Source: Claveliimonas monacensis (GTDB taxonomy: Bacteria > Bacillota > Clostridia > Lachnospirales > Lachnospiraceae). From it: a stretch of 64,000 nucleotides of DNA. Both the position numbers and the translations under genes were made by a program. This document shows positions 26,238 through 36,816 of the stretch, in pieces. The notes under the pieces were generated by a model that was not told the origin of the DNA, made no database searches, and saw nothing but the letters and a program-made list of their open reading frames with translations. Within the stretch, counting starts at the first letter, position 1. Every line of letters begins with the position of its first letter. Location of the stretch: NCBI RefSeq assembly GCF_014982975.1, contig NZ_JADCKL010000010.1, positions 1 through 64,000 of the forward strand, written 5' to 3'.

Positions 26238-26282
26238 ATATTTTCTGGTCTTGCAGGTTGCTTTCCCGCAACCCGCTTTGCT

Positions 26283-26312
26283 ATTATACAATCATTTTCA
26301 AGCAAATGTCAA
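26283..26312 (-). promoter_or_regulatory. Promoter of tRNA-Val/tRNA-Met
   Basis: TTGACA (26307-26312), 18-bp spacer, TATAAT (26283-26288). Confidence 0.85.
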
Positions 26313-26379
26313 CACTTTTTTTACATTTTTTTCAAAAGGGTTGCAAACGGCGTTTTTACGGCGTTTTCGGGCTGTGGAT

Positions 26380-26997
26380 TTACAAAAGATCCGGATCGAT
26401 CCGCCGTCCCCGGGAGTAAAATTCTCTGTCTTTCTCTCCGATGGGGCGCATCACCTGGCAGGGATTTCCCACCGCCACCACGTCCGCCGGAATATCTTTT
26501 GTCACGACACTGCCTGCTCCTATCACAGTGTTGTCCCCCACAGTCACACCGGGAAGGAGGATGGCTCCTGCTCCGATCCAACAGTTTCTCCCAATATGCA
26601 CCGGCAGGTTGAACTGGTACTCCTGCTCCCTGAGAGACGGAAACACCGGATGTCCGCCCGTGGCAATGATGACATTGGGGCCGATCATTGTATGATCCCC
26701 CACATAGATGTGTGTATCGTCCACCAGAGTCAGATTGAAATTAGCATAGATATGACTGCCAAAATGGACATGTTTTCCGCCCCAGTTGGCATAGAACGGT
26801 GTTTCAATATAACATCCCTCGCCTATCTCTGCAAACATTTTCTCCAGCAGCGCCCTCTTTTCCTCTCCCCTGGAGGGCTTCAGATGATTGTAGTCATAGA
26901 GAAGATCCAGGCAGACCGCCTGCTCCTTAAGAAGATCCCCGTCTGTGGGCAGATAGAGTCCGCCCCCGTGCATTTTCTCTGCTGTTTCCCTGTCCAT
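26380..26997 (-). CDS. Sugar O-acetyltransferase (maltose/galactoside type)
   Basis: 205 aa. Begins with the Mac domain (MDRETAEKMHGGGLYLP), then a left-handed beta-helix of hexapeptide repeats from about residue 60 to 190, as in LacA/Maa. Acetylates a sugar hydroxyl with acetyl-CoA; His in GGHP near 114 is the expected catalytic base. I start at the ATG at 26997, eight bases after GGAGG; a GTG five codons earlier would overlap that ribosome site. Single gene. Confidence 0.92.
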   Translation of the reverse strand: MDRETAEKMHGGGLYLPTDGDLLKEQAVCLDLLYDYNHLKPSRGEEKRALLEKMFAEIGEGCYIETPFYANWGGKHVHFGSHIYANFNLTLVDDTHIYVGDHTMIGPNVIIATGGHPVFPSLREQEYQFNLPVHIGRNCWIGAGAILLPGVTVGDNTVIGAGSVVTKDIPADVVAVGNPCQVMRPIGEKDREFYSRGRRIDPDLL

Positions 26998-27046
26998 ATC
27001 CTGTTCCTCCACTCGCGAATTTTCATAATATGATCATTATAGCAGA

Positions 27047-27072
27047 AAAAACGGCGCAGATGCGCCGTTTTT
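27047..27072. terminator. gdhA terminator
   Basis: Perfect 12-bp stem AAAACGGCGCA type (27047-27058 with 27061-27072) with T-runs on both strands; lies 52 bp after the gdhA stop and upstream of the acetyltransferase. Confidence 0.9.
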
Positions 27073-27123
27073 CCACTTATATATACCCTTATATATGTCC
27101 GGTCATACGCCGCCAGGAAAATC

Positions 27124-28659
<1,536 letters not shown>

Positions 28660-28713
28660 TTACAGAAACTTTGCAATATTGCACATGCAAGAATGCATTT
28701 TTATCCAGCTGCT

Positions 28714-31700
28714 TTATTTAAAATACTCCACGCCGGACTCAAAGATCTTCAGATCCTGCTCTCCGTAGATGTTCATGGCCACGCTCCGGCCCCGGCGCTC
28801 CACATGCGCCATCTTGCCCAGCACCCTTCCGTCCGGGCTCGTGATGCCCTCGATGGCAAAGTAGGAGCCGTTCACATTCCACTCCTCGTCATTTGAGATG
28901 TTTCCTTCCGGATCACAGTACCGTGTAGCCACCTGTCCGTTTGCAAAGAGCTGTGCAATGGTCTCGGCAGGAGCCACAAAACGTCCCTCTCCGTGGGAGG
29001 CAGGAGTGACATAGACGCCGCCAAGATCGGCTTTTGCAAGCCATGGGGACTTGTCTGTCACCACCTTTGTGTACACCATCTTGGAGATGTGCCGTCCGAT
29101 GGTGTTGTAGGTCAGCGTCGGTGCATTCTCTGTCTGCCCTGTGATCTTTCCATTTGGCACAAGACCCAGCTTGATGAGGGCCTGGAAGCCGTTGCAGATA
29201 CCAAGTGCAAGGCCGTCTCTCTCATTTAAGAGCTTCTCCACCGCCTCTTTCAGTTTCGCGTTCTGGAAAGCAGTGGCAAAGAACTTGGCTGATCCGTCGG
29301 GCTCATCGCCTGCGCTGAATCCGCCCGGGAACATGATGATCTGGGACTGGCTGATGGCTTTCTCAAACACATCTACAGAATCCACGATGTCCGCCGCGTC
29401 CATGTTTCTGAATACTTTTGTGATCACCTTTGCACCGGCCCGCTCAAATGCCTTTGCACTGTCGTACTCGCAGTTTGTGCCCGGGAACACAGGAATGAAC
29501 ACCGTGGGCTGAGCGATCTTGTGGCTGCAGATGTGGACTTTTGATGCATGGAAGCAGCCGTCTTCCTTAAGCTCTCCGTCCTCTTTCTTCTCAGACCTGA
29601 TAAACCAGCTTGTAGGGCCGTCCTGGGCGCCGGATCTGGTGGCAAACACTTTCTCCAGCGTACCTGTCCAGGCCTTCTCCGCCTCGTCAAGTCCGATGAC
29701 TGTATTTCCATAAGAGAAGGTCTGCTCCTCTGTCACCTCTCCGATGACTGTGTAGGCAATTTGCAGCTCTCCTACTTTCCCCTCCGGTACTTCCGCGATC
29801 AGATCGCCGAAGGCCGGGGCAAAGAGTTCTCTTTCATCCATGCTGTGCTCGATCTTCACACCCATGCCGTTTCCAAAGGCCATCTTGCTGACAGCGGCAA
29901 TGACGCCATGGCGGTCCGGCACGTAGGCGGAGATGATCCTTCCGGCCTTGATATCCTCCGCAAATTTTCCGTACTGCTCCATCACTTTCTCATATACAGG
30001 CAGGTCGTACTCATCCTTCGGGATGCGCAGCCACACAAGCTTGCTTCCCGCTTTCTTCAGCTCCGGCGTGATGATATCTTTTTCTTTTGCCACATCCACG
30101 GCAAAGGAAACAAGAGTAGGCGGCACATCGATGTCCTCGAAAGTACCGGACATACTGTCTTTGCCTCCGATGGAAGGAAGACCAAATCCAAGCTGGGCCG
30201 CATAGGCTCCAAGGAGAGCGGCAAACGGTTGGCTCCAGCGATGTGGATCCTCCGTCATCCGGCGGAAGTACTCCTGGAAAGTAAAGCGGATCTTCCGGTA
30301 GTCACCGCCTGCTGCCACGATCTTGGCCACAGACTCTGTCACAGCGTAGACCGCTCCGTGGTAGGGGCTCCAGCTTGACAGGTAGGGATCAAAGCCGTAG
30401 CTCATCATGGTCACTGTGTCGCAGTCCCCTTTCAGCACAGGGAGTTTTGCCACCATGGCCTGGGTCTCTGTCATCTGATATTTTCCGCCGTGAGGCATGA
30501 ACACAGATCCTGCTCCGATGGAACCGTCAAACATCTCCACAAGCCCTTTCTGAGAGCATACGTTCAGATCAGCCAGTGTCTCCAGCCATTTTGCTTTCAC
30601 ATCTGTCACTTCCACTTTATCCGTCAGCACCTTGCCTGCGCGGTCCGGGATGTCCACGGCCACGCTTGTCTCCTGGTGGGCGCCGTTTGTATCAAGGAAA
30701 GCTCTGGAGATGTTCACGATCTCTTTTCCTCTCCACACAAGGACAAGTCTTGGATCCTCTGTCACCACTGCCACTTCCACAGCCTCTAAGTTTTCCTCTT
30801 TCGCATAGCCCATGAAGGCTGCCACATCTTTTGGATCTACCACAACTGCCATACGCTCCTGGGACTCAGAGATAGCGATCTCCGTTCCGTCCAGTCCGGC
30901 GTATTTCTTCGGCACCTTATCCAGGTCCACCCTGAGGCCGTCTGCCAGCTCACCGATGGCAACGGACACGCCGCCTGCGCCAAAGTCGTTGCACTTCTTG
31001 ATCAGGCAGCTCACTTCCTCTCTGCGGAAGAGGCGCTGGATCTTTCTCTCTGTAGGCGGATTTCCTTTCTGCACTTCCGCGCCGCATGTCTCGATGGACT
31101 CCTCCGTATGCACCTTGGATGAACCTGTAGCGCCGCCGCAGCCATCCCGGCCCGTACGTCCGCCGAGAAGAATGATGATGTCTCCCGGATCTGAAGTCTC
31201 ACGGATCACTGCACGCCTGGGGGCTGCTCCTAAGACAGCGCCGATCTCCATGCGCTTGGCCACATAGTCGGGATGATAGATTTCCTTGACCGCCCCGGTA
31301 GCAAGACCGATCTGGTTGCCGTAGGAGCTGTATCCGTGAGCAGCCTCCCGCACCAGCTTCTTCTGGGGCAGTTTTCCTTTCATGGTGTCTTTCACAGAGA
31401 CAGTGGGATCTGCTGCTCCGGTGACACGCATGGCCTGATATACATAGGTACGTCCTGACAGGGGATCGCGGATAGCGCCGCCAAGGCAGGTAGCCGCCCC
31501 TCCGAAAGGCTCGATCTCCGTGGGGTGGTTGTGGGTCTCGTTTTTAAAGTTCACAAGCCACTCTTCCTCCACGCCGTCCACAGTCACCGGCACAACGATG
31601 CTGCAGGCGTTGATCTCGTCGGACTCCTCCTGATCCTCCAGCTTTCCTTCCTTCTTCAGCTTGCGCATGGCCATGAGAGCCAGATCCATCAGGCAGACAA

Positions 31701-32514
31701 ACTTGTCCTCCCGTCCTTTGAAGATCTCGCTGTGGTCCGCCAGATACTGGCGGTATGTGTCCTCGATAGGCTTTTTGTAATCTCCCTCTCCAAATGTAAT
31801 ATCCTTCAGCTCAGTGGAGAAGGTGGTGTGACGACAGTGGTCAGACCAGTACGTATCCAGCACACGGATCTCTGTCATAGAGGGATCTCTGTCCTCCTCG
31901 CCCTTAAAGTAGTTCTGGATGTGCTGGAAGTCCTTGAATGTCATGGCAAGTCCCAGGGAATCATAGAGCTCCCGGAGCTTCTCCTCTTCCAGATCCTTAA
32001 ACCCGTCAAAGACCTTGACATCTGCCGGCTCGTCAAATTTTGTCACAAGGGTCTCCGGCTTGTCCATACCGGTCTCCCTGGAATCCACCGGGTTGATGCA
32101 GTGATGTTTGACTGCCTCAAACTGCTCATCCGTCAGTTCTCCCCCGATCACATAGGTGGTTGCGGTGCGGATAACCGGCTTCTCATCTTCCTTTATAAAC
32201 TGTATACACTGCTCGGCAGAGTCCGCTCTCTGGTCAAACTGTCCCGGGAGGAACTCTACAGAAAAGATCCTGTCATCCTCCGCTGCCGGAAATGTCTCTT
32301 TATACAAAATGTCTACCGGCGGCTCCGCAAAAACACCTCTGCAGGCTTTTTCAAAAGTCTCCTCTGAAATGTTCTCCACGTCGTAGCGGATCAGCACCCT
32401 CACGCTGGTGAGAGTCTTTATCCCCAGGTAGCTTTTGATCTCGTGGAAGAGATCTTTCGCCTGGACTGCATACTCCGGTTTTTTCTCCACATATACTCGT
32501 CTTACATTGCCCAT
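28714..32514 (-). CDS. purL: Phosphoribosylformylglycinamidine synthase, single chain
   Basis: 1266 aa, the large fused form (PurL plus PurQ), unlike the three-protein PurSQL of Bacillus. Makes FGAM from FGAR, glutamine and ATP. The N-terminal PurS-like and linker region is followed by the duplicated AIRS/ATPase domains (DTYWSDHCRHTTF, FKNETHNHPTEIEPFGGAAT) and a class I glutamine amidotransferase from about residue 1003, with nucleophile Cys1107 (LGICNG) and the His1237/Glu1239 pair (HVER). Start has CGGAGG. No other pur gene is adjacent. Confidence 0.97.
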   Translation of the reverse strand: MGNVRRVYVEKKPEYAVQAKDLFHEIKSYLGIKTLTSVRVLIRYDVENISEETFEKACRGVFAEPPVDILYKETFPAAEDDRIFSVEFLPGQFDQRADSAEQCIQFIKEDEKPVIRTATTYVIGGELTDEQFEAVKHHCINPVDSRETGMDKPETLVTKFDEPADVKVFDGFKDLEEEKLRELYDSLGLAMTFKDFQHIQNYFKGEEDRDPSMTEIRVLDTYWSDHCRHTTFSTELKDITFGEGDYKKPIEDTYRQYLADHSEIFKGREDKFVCLMDLALMAMRKLKKEGKLEDQEESDEINACSIVVPVTVDGVEEEWLVNFKNETHNHPTEIEPFGGAATCLGGAIRDPLSGRTYVYQAMRVTGAADPTVSVKDTMKGKLPQKKLVREAAHGYSSYGNQIGLATGAVKEIYHPDYVAKRMEIGAVLGAAPRRAVIRETSDPGDIIILLGGRTGRDGCGGATGSSKVHTEESIETCGAEVQKGNPPTERKIQRLFRREEVSCLIKKCNDFGAGGVSVAIGELADGLRVDLDKVPKKYAGLDGTEIAISESQERMAVVVDPKDVAAFMGYAKEENLEAVEVAVVTEDPRLVLVWRGKEIVNISRAFLDTNGAHQETSVAVDIPDRAGKVLTDKVEVTDVKAKWLETLADLNVCSQKGLVEMFDGSIGAGSVFMPHGGKYQMTETQAMVAKLPVLKGDCDTVTMMSYGFDPYLSSWSPYHGAVYAVTESVAKIVAAGGDYRKIRFTFQEYFRRMTEDPHRWSQPFAALLGAYAAQLGFGLPSIGGKDSMSGTFEDIDVPPTLVSFAVDVAKEKDIITPELKKAGSKLVWLRIPKDEYDLPVYEKVMEQYGKFAEDIKAGRIISAYVPDRHGVIAAVSKMAFGNGMGVKIEHSMDERELFAPAFGDLIAEVPEGKVGELQIAYTVIGEVTEEQTFSYGNTVIGLDEAEKAWTGTLEKVFATRSGAQDGPTSWFIRSEKKEDGELKEDGCFHASKVHICSHKIAQPTVFIPVFPGTNCEYDSAKAFERAGAKVITKVFRNMDAADIVDSVDVFEKAISQSQIIMFPGGFSAGDEPDGSAKFFATAFQNAKLKEAVEKLLNERDGLALGICNGFQALIKLGLVPNGKITGQTENAPTLTYNTIGRHISKMVYTKVVTDKSPWLAKADLGGVYVTPASHGEGRFVAPAETIAQLFANGQVATRYCDPEGNISNDEEWNVNGSYFAIEGITSPDGRVLGKMAHVERRGRSVAMNIYGEQDLKIFESGVEYFK

Positions 32515-32562
32515 AAAACTTCCTCCGTTTTTTATATGTTCATTTTATGATACGCTAACTCT

Positions 32563-32591
32563 ATGATAGCATGGGGTTTGTTATTAGTAAA
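32563..32591 (-). promoter_or_regulatory. purL promoter
   Basis: TTTACT (32586-32591), 17-bp spacer, extended -10 TGCTATCAT with hexamer at 32563-32568. No purine riboswitch fold is seen in the leader. Confidence 0.55.
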
Positions 32592-32611
32592 GTTAATATA
32601 ACTAAACATTT

Positions 32612-33343
32612 TTATAAGTTCTTCTTATTTTCTTTGGCATCCCGTACCGGACTTGCCTTCCCAAGGAAGCGCTGCCACACAAGAAAGACGATCAGCAGGA
32701 TCAGAAGCGAGCCAATGAAAACGCCTCCGATCCGCATGACCATATCATAGAAAAATCCCTCCGGGAGCATTCGGATCATGTAATCCGTGGCCGGGTCAAA
32801 AAGCCACAGGTCATTGGTGAAAAATATCTCGTGAAAGATCGTAAAATACTTTGTGAAGTCCGAGGCGATCAGAAGCCCCAGCACCACAGTCAATGCCAGA
32901 AAAATACCCAGCGCTATAAAATATGCCTTTGGAAGGATCCGTTTCCAGTCTCCTTTCAGGATCACAAGGAGGATGATAAGCACTGCAGCTCCCCCCAGCA
33001 GCCACCACCGAAGAGACAGGCCTCCAAGGAACAGGTTCTTTACATCCGCCATGTGGAGCCGGTCCTGCTGGTTAAAGAAGTCCTGGGTCTGCCCCTCCGC
33101 TTCTGTGATCACTGACAGTTCTGGTCTCTCCCCGATGAGGTAATCCATCATCTTCTCTGTCACATCCATGACATCCTCCATCTCCATGCCAAGACTTTCC
33201 GTGACATTGTATTTCTCGTATTCCCTCTCATAAAATGCATAGTCCGGATCCCCGTAGATGGCGATCTGAAAGCTGGTGATCAGGAGGGCCAGCACAAGCA
33301 GGAACATGGCTGCCACGGCCAGTATGTGATGCAGTTTCTTCAT
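32612..33343 (-). CDS. DUF1461 / TIGR01906 membrane protein
   Basis: 243 aa. One N-terminal helix (7-27), a 75-residue extracytosolic segment (YEKYNVTESLGMEMEDV), then three further helices near 113-130, 143-163 and 205-228. Matches the TIGR01906 integral membrane family of Firmicutes, role unknown. Divergent from the LysR gene. Confidence 0.82.
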   Translation of the reverse strand: MKKLHHILAVAAMFLLVLALLITSFQIAIYGDPDYAFYEREYEKYNVTESLGMEMEDVMDVTEKMMDYLIGERPELSVITEAEGQTQDFFNQQDRLHMADVKNLFLGGLSLRWWLLGGAAVLIILLVILKGDWKRILPKAYFIALGIFLALTVVLGLLIASDFTKYFTIFHEIFFTNDLWLFDPATDYMIRMLPEGFFYDMVMRIGGVFIGSLLILLIVFLVWQRFLGKASPVRDAKENKKNL

Positions 33344-33380
33344 AAAGCAATCCTTCTTTCTGTTGTCTTGTTTTTTGTGA

Positions 33381-33409
33381 TTGTAATTTCCCTGATTTTC
33401 CCTTATAAT
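33381..33409 (+). promoter_or_regulatory. Promoter of the LysR gene
   Basis: TTGTAA (33381-33386), 17-bp spacer, TATAAT (33404-33409), 29 bp before the start. Confidence 0.75.
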
Positions 33410-33438
33410 ACTAATGATTTTTATTAGGAGGACTTATC

Positions 33439-34320
33439 ATGGATATTAACTATGAATTATATAAAGTATTTTACTATGTTGCCTCGACTTTAAGTTTTTC
33501 CGAGGCCTCCAAGCAGCTTTTCATCTCCCAGTCAGCGGTGAGCCAATCCATCAAGACGTTAGAGAGAAAGCTGGACCAGGTTCTCTTTATCCGGAGCACA
33601 AAGAGAGTCCAGCTGACACCCGAGGGGGAGATCCTGCTGCGTCACGTGGAGCCGGCCATGAACCTGATCCAGCGGGGAGAGTCCCAGCTTATGGAATCCG
33701 CCTCCACCGGAGGACAGATCCGCATCGGCGCCAGCGACACCATTTGCCGGTATTTTCTCGTGCCCTACATCAAGCGGTTCCACGAGGCTTTTCCCGGCGC
33801 TCACATCAAGGTGACCAACGCCACCTCCATCCAGAGCGTGGAGCTGCTGAAATCAGGACAAGTAGACTTTATCGTTGTCAACTCGCCCAACGCCTACTTA
33901 GGGAGCGCTGCCACGGTCAAACGGATCAAACTGTTTCAGGATGTCTTTCTGGCCAACCGGGACTTTGAGGAACTAAAAGGCCGCCAGCTCTCTTTTGCAG
34001 AGCTTCTTAAGTATCCCATCCTGATGCTGGACAAAAAAAGCACCACCAGCGAATTTCTCCACAGCCAGTTCCAGCAGCATCACCTCGACCTTGTCCCGGA
34101 GGTGGAGCTTAGCAGCAATGACCTGCTCATTGACCTGGCCAAGATTGGGCTGGGCATCGCCTTTCTCCCGGACTACTGCATTCCCAGGGAGGACGACAAT
34201 CTCTTCGTCGTAAAGACAAAGGAAGAACTACCTCAGAGGGAGCTGCTGGCTGTCCGGGGCACACGCATCCCTCTGTCCAAGGCTGCCGCTGCCTTTCTCG
34301 ACTATTTTGAGGAAGTCTGA
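33439..34320 (+). CDS. LysR-family transcriptional regulator
   Basis: 293 aa. N-terminal winged HTH (LSFSEASKQLFISQSAVSQSIKTLE, 19-43) and a type 2 periplasmic-binding-like effector domain from about residue 90. The CysL/YtlI-like subgroup is possible, but the effector is unknown. Start has TAGGAGG. Its last 19 bases overlap the convergent nuclease-helicase gene. The divergent DUF1461 gene is a candidate target. Confidence 0.92.
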   Translation: MDINYELYKVFYYVASTLSFSEASKQLFISQSAVSQSIKTLERKLDQVLFIRSTKRVQLTPEGEILLRHVEPAMNLIQRGESQLMESASTGGQIRIGASDTICRYFLVPYIKRFHEAFPGAHIKVTNATSIQSVELLKSGQVDFIVVNSPNAYLGSAATVKRIKLFQDVFLANRDFEELKGRQLSFAELLKYPILMLDKKSTTSEFLHSQFQQHHLDLVPEVELSSNDLLIDLAKIGLGIAFLPDYCIPREDDNLFVVKTKEELPQRELLAVRGTRIPLSKAAAAFLDYFEEV

Positions 34321-36689
34321 TCCCAGAACAGCCGCATTTTATCACCCGCATTTTTCACATTGCATATCTCCAGGCCTTCCCACTCTCTTGGGAAGGTCTC
34401 TTTGTATCTGGGCTCCCGGAAACGGTCGTCCAAAAGCAGGATCACCCCTCTGTCCTCCTCCGTGCGGATGACACGGCCCGCAGACTGGAGCACCTTGTTC
34501 ATGCCCGGATAGACGTAAGCATAGTCAAATCCCCGAAGCCCTTTTTTGTCGAAATAGTCTTTCAGAAGTTCCCGTTCCCTGCACACCTGGGGCAGTCCGG
34601 TCCCCACCACCGCAGCGCCTATAAGCCGGTCTCTGGACAGATCGATGCCCTCGGAAAAGATGCCGCCCATAACGCAGAACCCAAGCAGGCTCTCCTCTCT
34701 CTCCTCCTCAAATTCTTCCAGGAAAATCTCCCTCGCCTCCTCCGACATGTAAGGGGCCTGGATCACACACTGGATCCGACTTCCCTCCTTCTCAGCCAGG
34801 AGGAGGAACCGGTCGTATACTTCCTCCATGAACTTGTAGGAGGGGAAAAAGGCCATGTAATTGCCCTTTTTTTCCCGCACCATCTCCAGGAGATAGGAGG
34901 CATACTTCCGGTAGGTGGTTTCTCCCCTCGCCGTGTAGCGGGTGCTGACGTCATTTCCCAGGAGGAGAAGGCGGTTTTCCCTTGCGAAGGTGGACTCCGC
35001 ATACACAGCGTAGTCGTCACTTTTTGTGCTCAAGAGCTGCTTGTAATACCGGATAGGAAGGAGGGTGGCAGAAAAGAAGACCGTGCTCACCCCCTTTTCC
35101 AGCGCCTCATTTAAGTTCACCGCAGGGTTGACGCAGAACAGGCGGATGAGGAATTTTCCCTCCCCGTCAATCTCCGAGTAGATCATATAATTCTCATCCA
35201 GCTTCTCGTAGATCGTCTCGAACATCCGCACTTCAAAATAGAGGTCCAGCACCTCCTCCCGCACATCTTCTTCCTTGCACTCTTCCAGATATCTCTCCAT
35301 CTCCGCCATGACTGACAAAAGCTTCAGGTAGATGCCTCCGGCACTCTCCAGCACCTGGCAGCCGTCACACTCCCTCTTCAGGGCCAGGAGCTGGCGGTTG
35401 CACTCCTCCAGCTGACGGGCCAGCCGCCCATCTCTTGTCTTTACCAGGCGGCGCACCTTCATCACATCTTCCTTACAGAGGCTGGCGCTGAACATCTCCC
35501 GCCCCCGCTCCACCAGATTGTGTGCCTCATCGATCAGGAAAATATAGTCCCCTTTTACTCCCTCACCAAAAAAACGCTTCAGCTTTGCGTTTGGGTCAAA
35601 GACATAATTGTAATCGCAGATCACCGCGTCTGCCCACAAAGACAGATCCAGCCCCAGCTCAAAAGGGCACACCTGCCATTTCTTTGCCTGCTCCTCCACC
35701 GCCTGCCGGCTCATGTCGTCGGAGGTGGTGATCATCTCGTAGACCGCATCGTTGATCCTGTCAAAATGCCCTTTGGCGTAAGGGCAGTAGTCCGGGTTGC
35801 ACTCCGGCTTCTCGCAGAAGCAGATCTTCTCCTTGGCTGTCAGGGTGATGACTTTGTAGCAGAGAGCCCCCTTCTCATCCTCTTCTGAACAAGCGTGTTT
35901 CAGAATGTCAAAGGCCTGCTGGGCCACTGTCCTGGTGATAGTCTTGGCCGTGAGATAGAAAAGCTTATCTGCCAGCCCTTCGCCCACTGCCTTCACAGCA
36001 GGAAAGACCGTGGCCATAGTCTTGCCCACCCCCGTGGGTGCCTGGATAAACAGCTTTTTCTTCCGCTGGATGGTCCTGTAGACTGCGGCTGCCAGCTTTT
36101 TCTGCCCTTCCCTGTACTGATAGGGAAATTCCACCTGTTTGATGGAGGCATTCCGCTTTTCCTTCCACTCCACCTGGAAGAGTGCCCACTTCTCATAGGC
36201 ATCCGTGATGCCGTAAAACCACTCTCTCAATTCTTCTATCTTGTACTCCTGCCGGAAACGGCGGATCTCTTCAGTCTCCAGATGGCAGTAGGTCATCTGC
36301 ACGCCCATCTTCTCCTGCCCGTTCTGCTCCCCATAGATAAAAGCATAGCATTTGGCCTGGGCCAGATGCACCGGGACTGGCTCCTCCATCGTGTTCACAT
36401 CCTTGAACACGCCTTTGATCTCGTCAATTACCAGTCCCTCCTCTGTATCCATGACGCCGTCCGCCCGACCCTCCACCTGGAGGATGAACTTTTCGTACGG
36501 TACCTGGCACTTCACGGACACCTCCGGAGTGTACAGACTTCCCATCTGCCGCTGGATCTTCCGGTGGAGGCGGGCCCCCATCTGCATGGCCTCCTTGTCA
36601 GCTGAGGCAGTTCGATTGTCAAGGTCCCCGCTCTGGAGGATGAACTCCACCAGGGCGCGGACCGAAATTTTGATCAGTTGCTTTTCCAT
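34302..36689 (-). CDS. RecB/Cas4-like nuclease fused to Fe-S XPD/DinG helicase
   Basis: 795 aa. Residues 1-125 form a PD-(D/E)XK nuclease-like domain: Asp77 in EGRAD, then Asp89-Glu90-Ile-Lys92, and the Q-x3-Y motif (Gln111, Tyr115) typical of Cas4/AddB/RecB nucleases. A superfamily 2 helicase follows: Walker A APTGVGKT (217-224), a Cys cluster (290, 292, 297, 302) where XPD/DinG hold a 4Fe-4S cluster, and DEAH at 387-390; QSAGRVIRTEEDRG is motif VI. Probably unwinds and cuts damaged or structured DNA. No ribosome site precedes the ATG, and the promoter places the start of transcription at or next to it. Confidence 0.9.
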   Translation of the reverse strand: MEKQLIKISVRALVEFILQSGDLDNRTASADKEAMQMGARLHRKIQRQMGSLYTPEVSVKCQVPYEKFILQVEGRADGVMDTEEGLVIDEIKGVFKDVNTMEEPVPVHLAQAKCYAFIYGEQNGQEKMGVQMTYCHLETEEIRRFRQEYKIEELREWFYGITDAYEKWALFQVEWKEKRNASIKQVEFPYQYREGQKKLAAAVYRTIQRKKKLFIQAPTGVGKTMATVFPAVKAVGEGLADKLFYLTAKTITRTVAQQAFDILKHACSEEDEKGALCYKVITLTAKEKICFCEKPECNPDYCPYAKGHFDRINDAVYEMITTSDDMSRQAVEEQAKKWQVCPFELGLDLSLWADAVICDYNYVFDPNAKLKRFFGEGVKGDYIFLIDEAHNLVERGREMFSASLCKEDVMKVRRLVKTRDGRLARQLEECNRQLLALKRECDGCQVLESAGGIYLKLLSVMAEMERYLEECKEEDVREEVLDLYFEVRMFETIYEKLDENYMIYSEIDGEGKFLIRLFCVNPAVNLNEALEKGVSTVFFSATLLPIRYYKQLLSTKSDDYAVYAESTFARENRLLLLGNDVSTRYTARGETTYRKYASYLLEMVREKKGNYMAFFPSYKFMEEVYDRFLLLAEKEGSRIQCVIQAPYMSEEAREIFLEEFEEEREESLLGFCVMGGIFSEGIDLSRDRLIGAAVVGTGLPQVCRERELLKDYFDKKGLRGFDYAYVYPGMNKVLQSAGRVIRTEEDRGVILLLDDRFREPRYKETFPREWEGLEICNVKNAGDKMRLFWDQTSSK

Positions 36690-36695
36690 AGGTCT

Positions 36696-36724
36696 ATTAT
36701 AAGTGGGGACGTAATACTTTTCAA
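36696..36724 (-). promoter_or_regulatory. Leaderless promoter of the nuclease-helicase
   Basis: TTGAAA (36719-36724), 17-bp spacer, TATAAT (36696-36701). The usual start of transcription, seven bases on, is 36689, the A of the start codon. The spacer is part of a degenerate palindrome. Confidence 0.7.
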
Positions 36725-36740
36725 CAATGTTACGTCCGAA
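36703..36740. repeat. Degenerate REP-like palindrome, copy 1
   Basis: GTGGGGACGTAATA and TGTTACGTCC arms form an imperfect hairpin. The GGGGACGTAA core is shared with the near-perfect palindrome at 39118-39170. Confidence 0.55.
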
Positions 36741-36816
36741 ATCAAACCAACTGGTGGGGTATTGTGCATAGCAAAAAAATAATATCTGATTATTTTTTGG
36801 AATTGTCTATCCTGAA

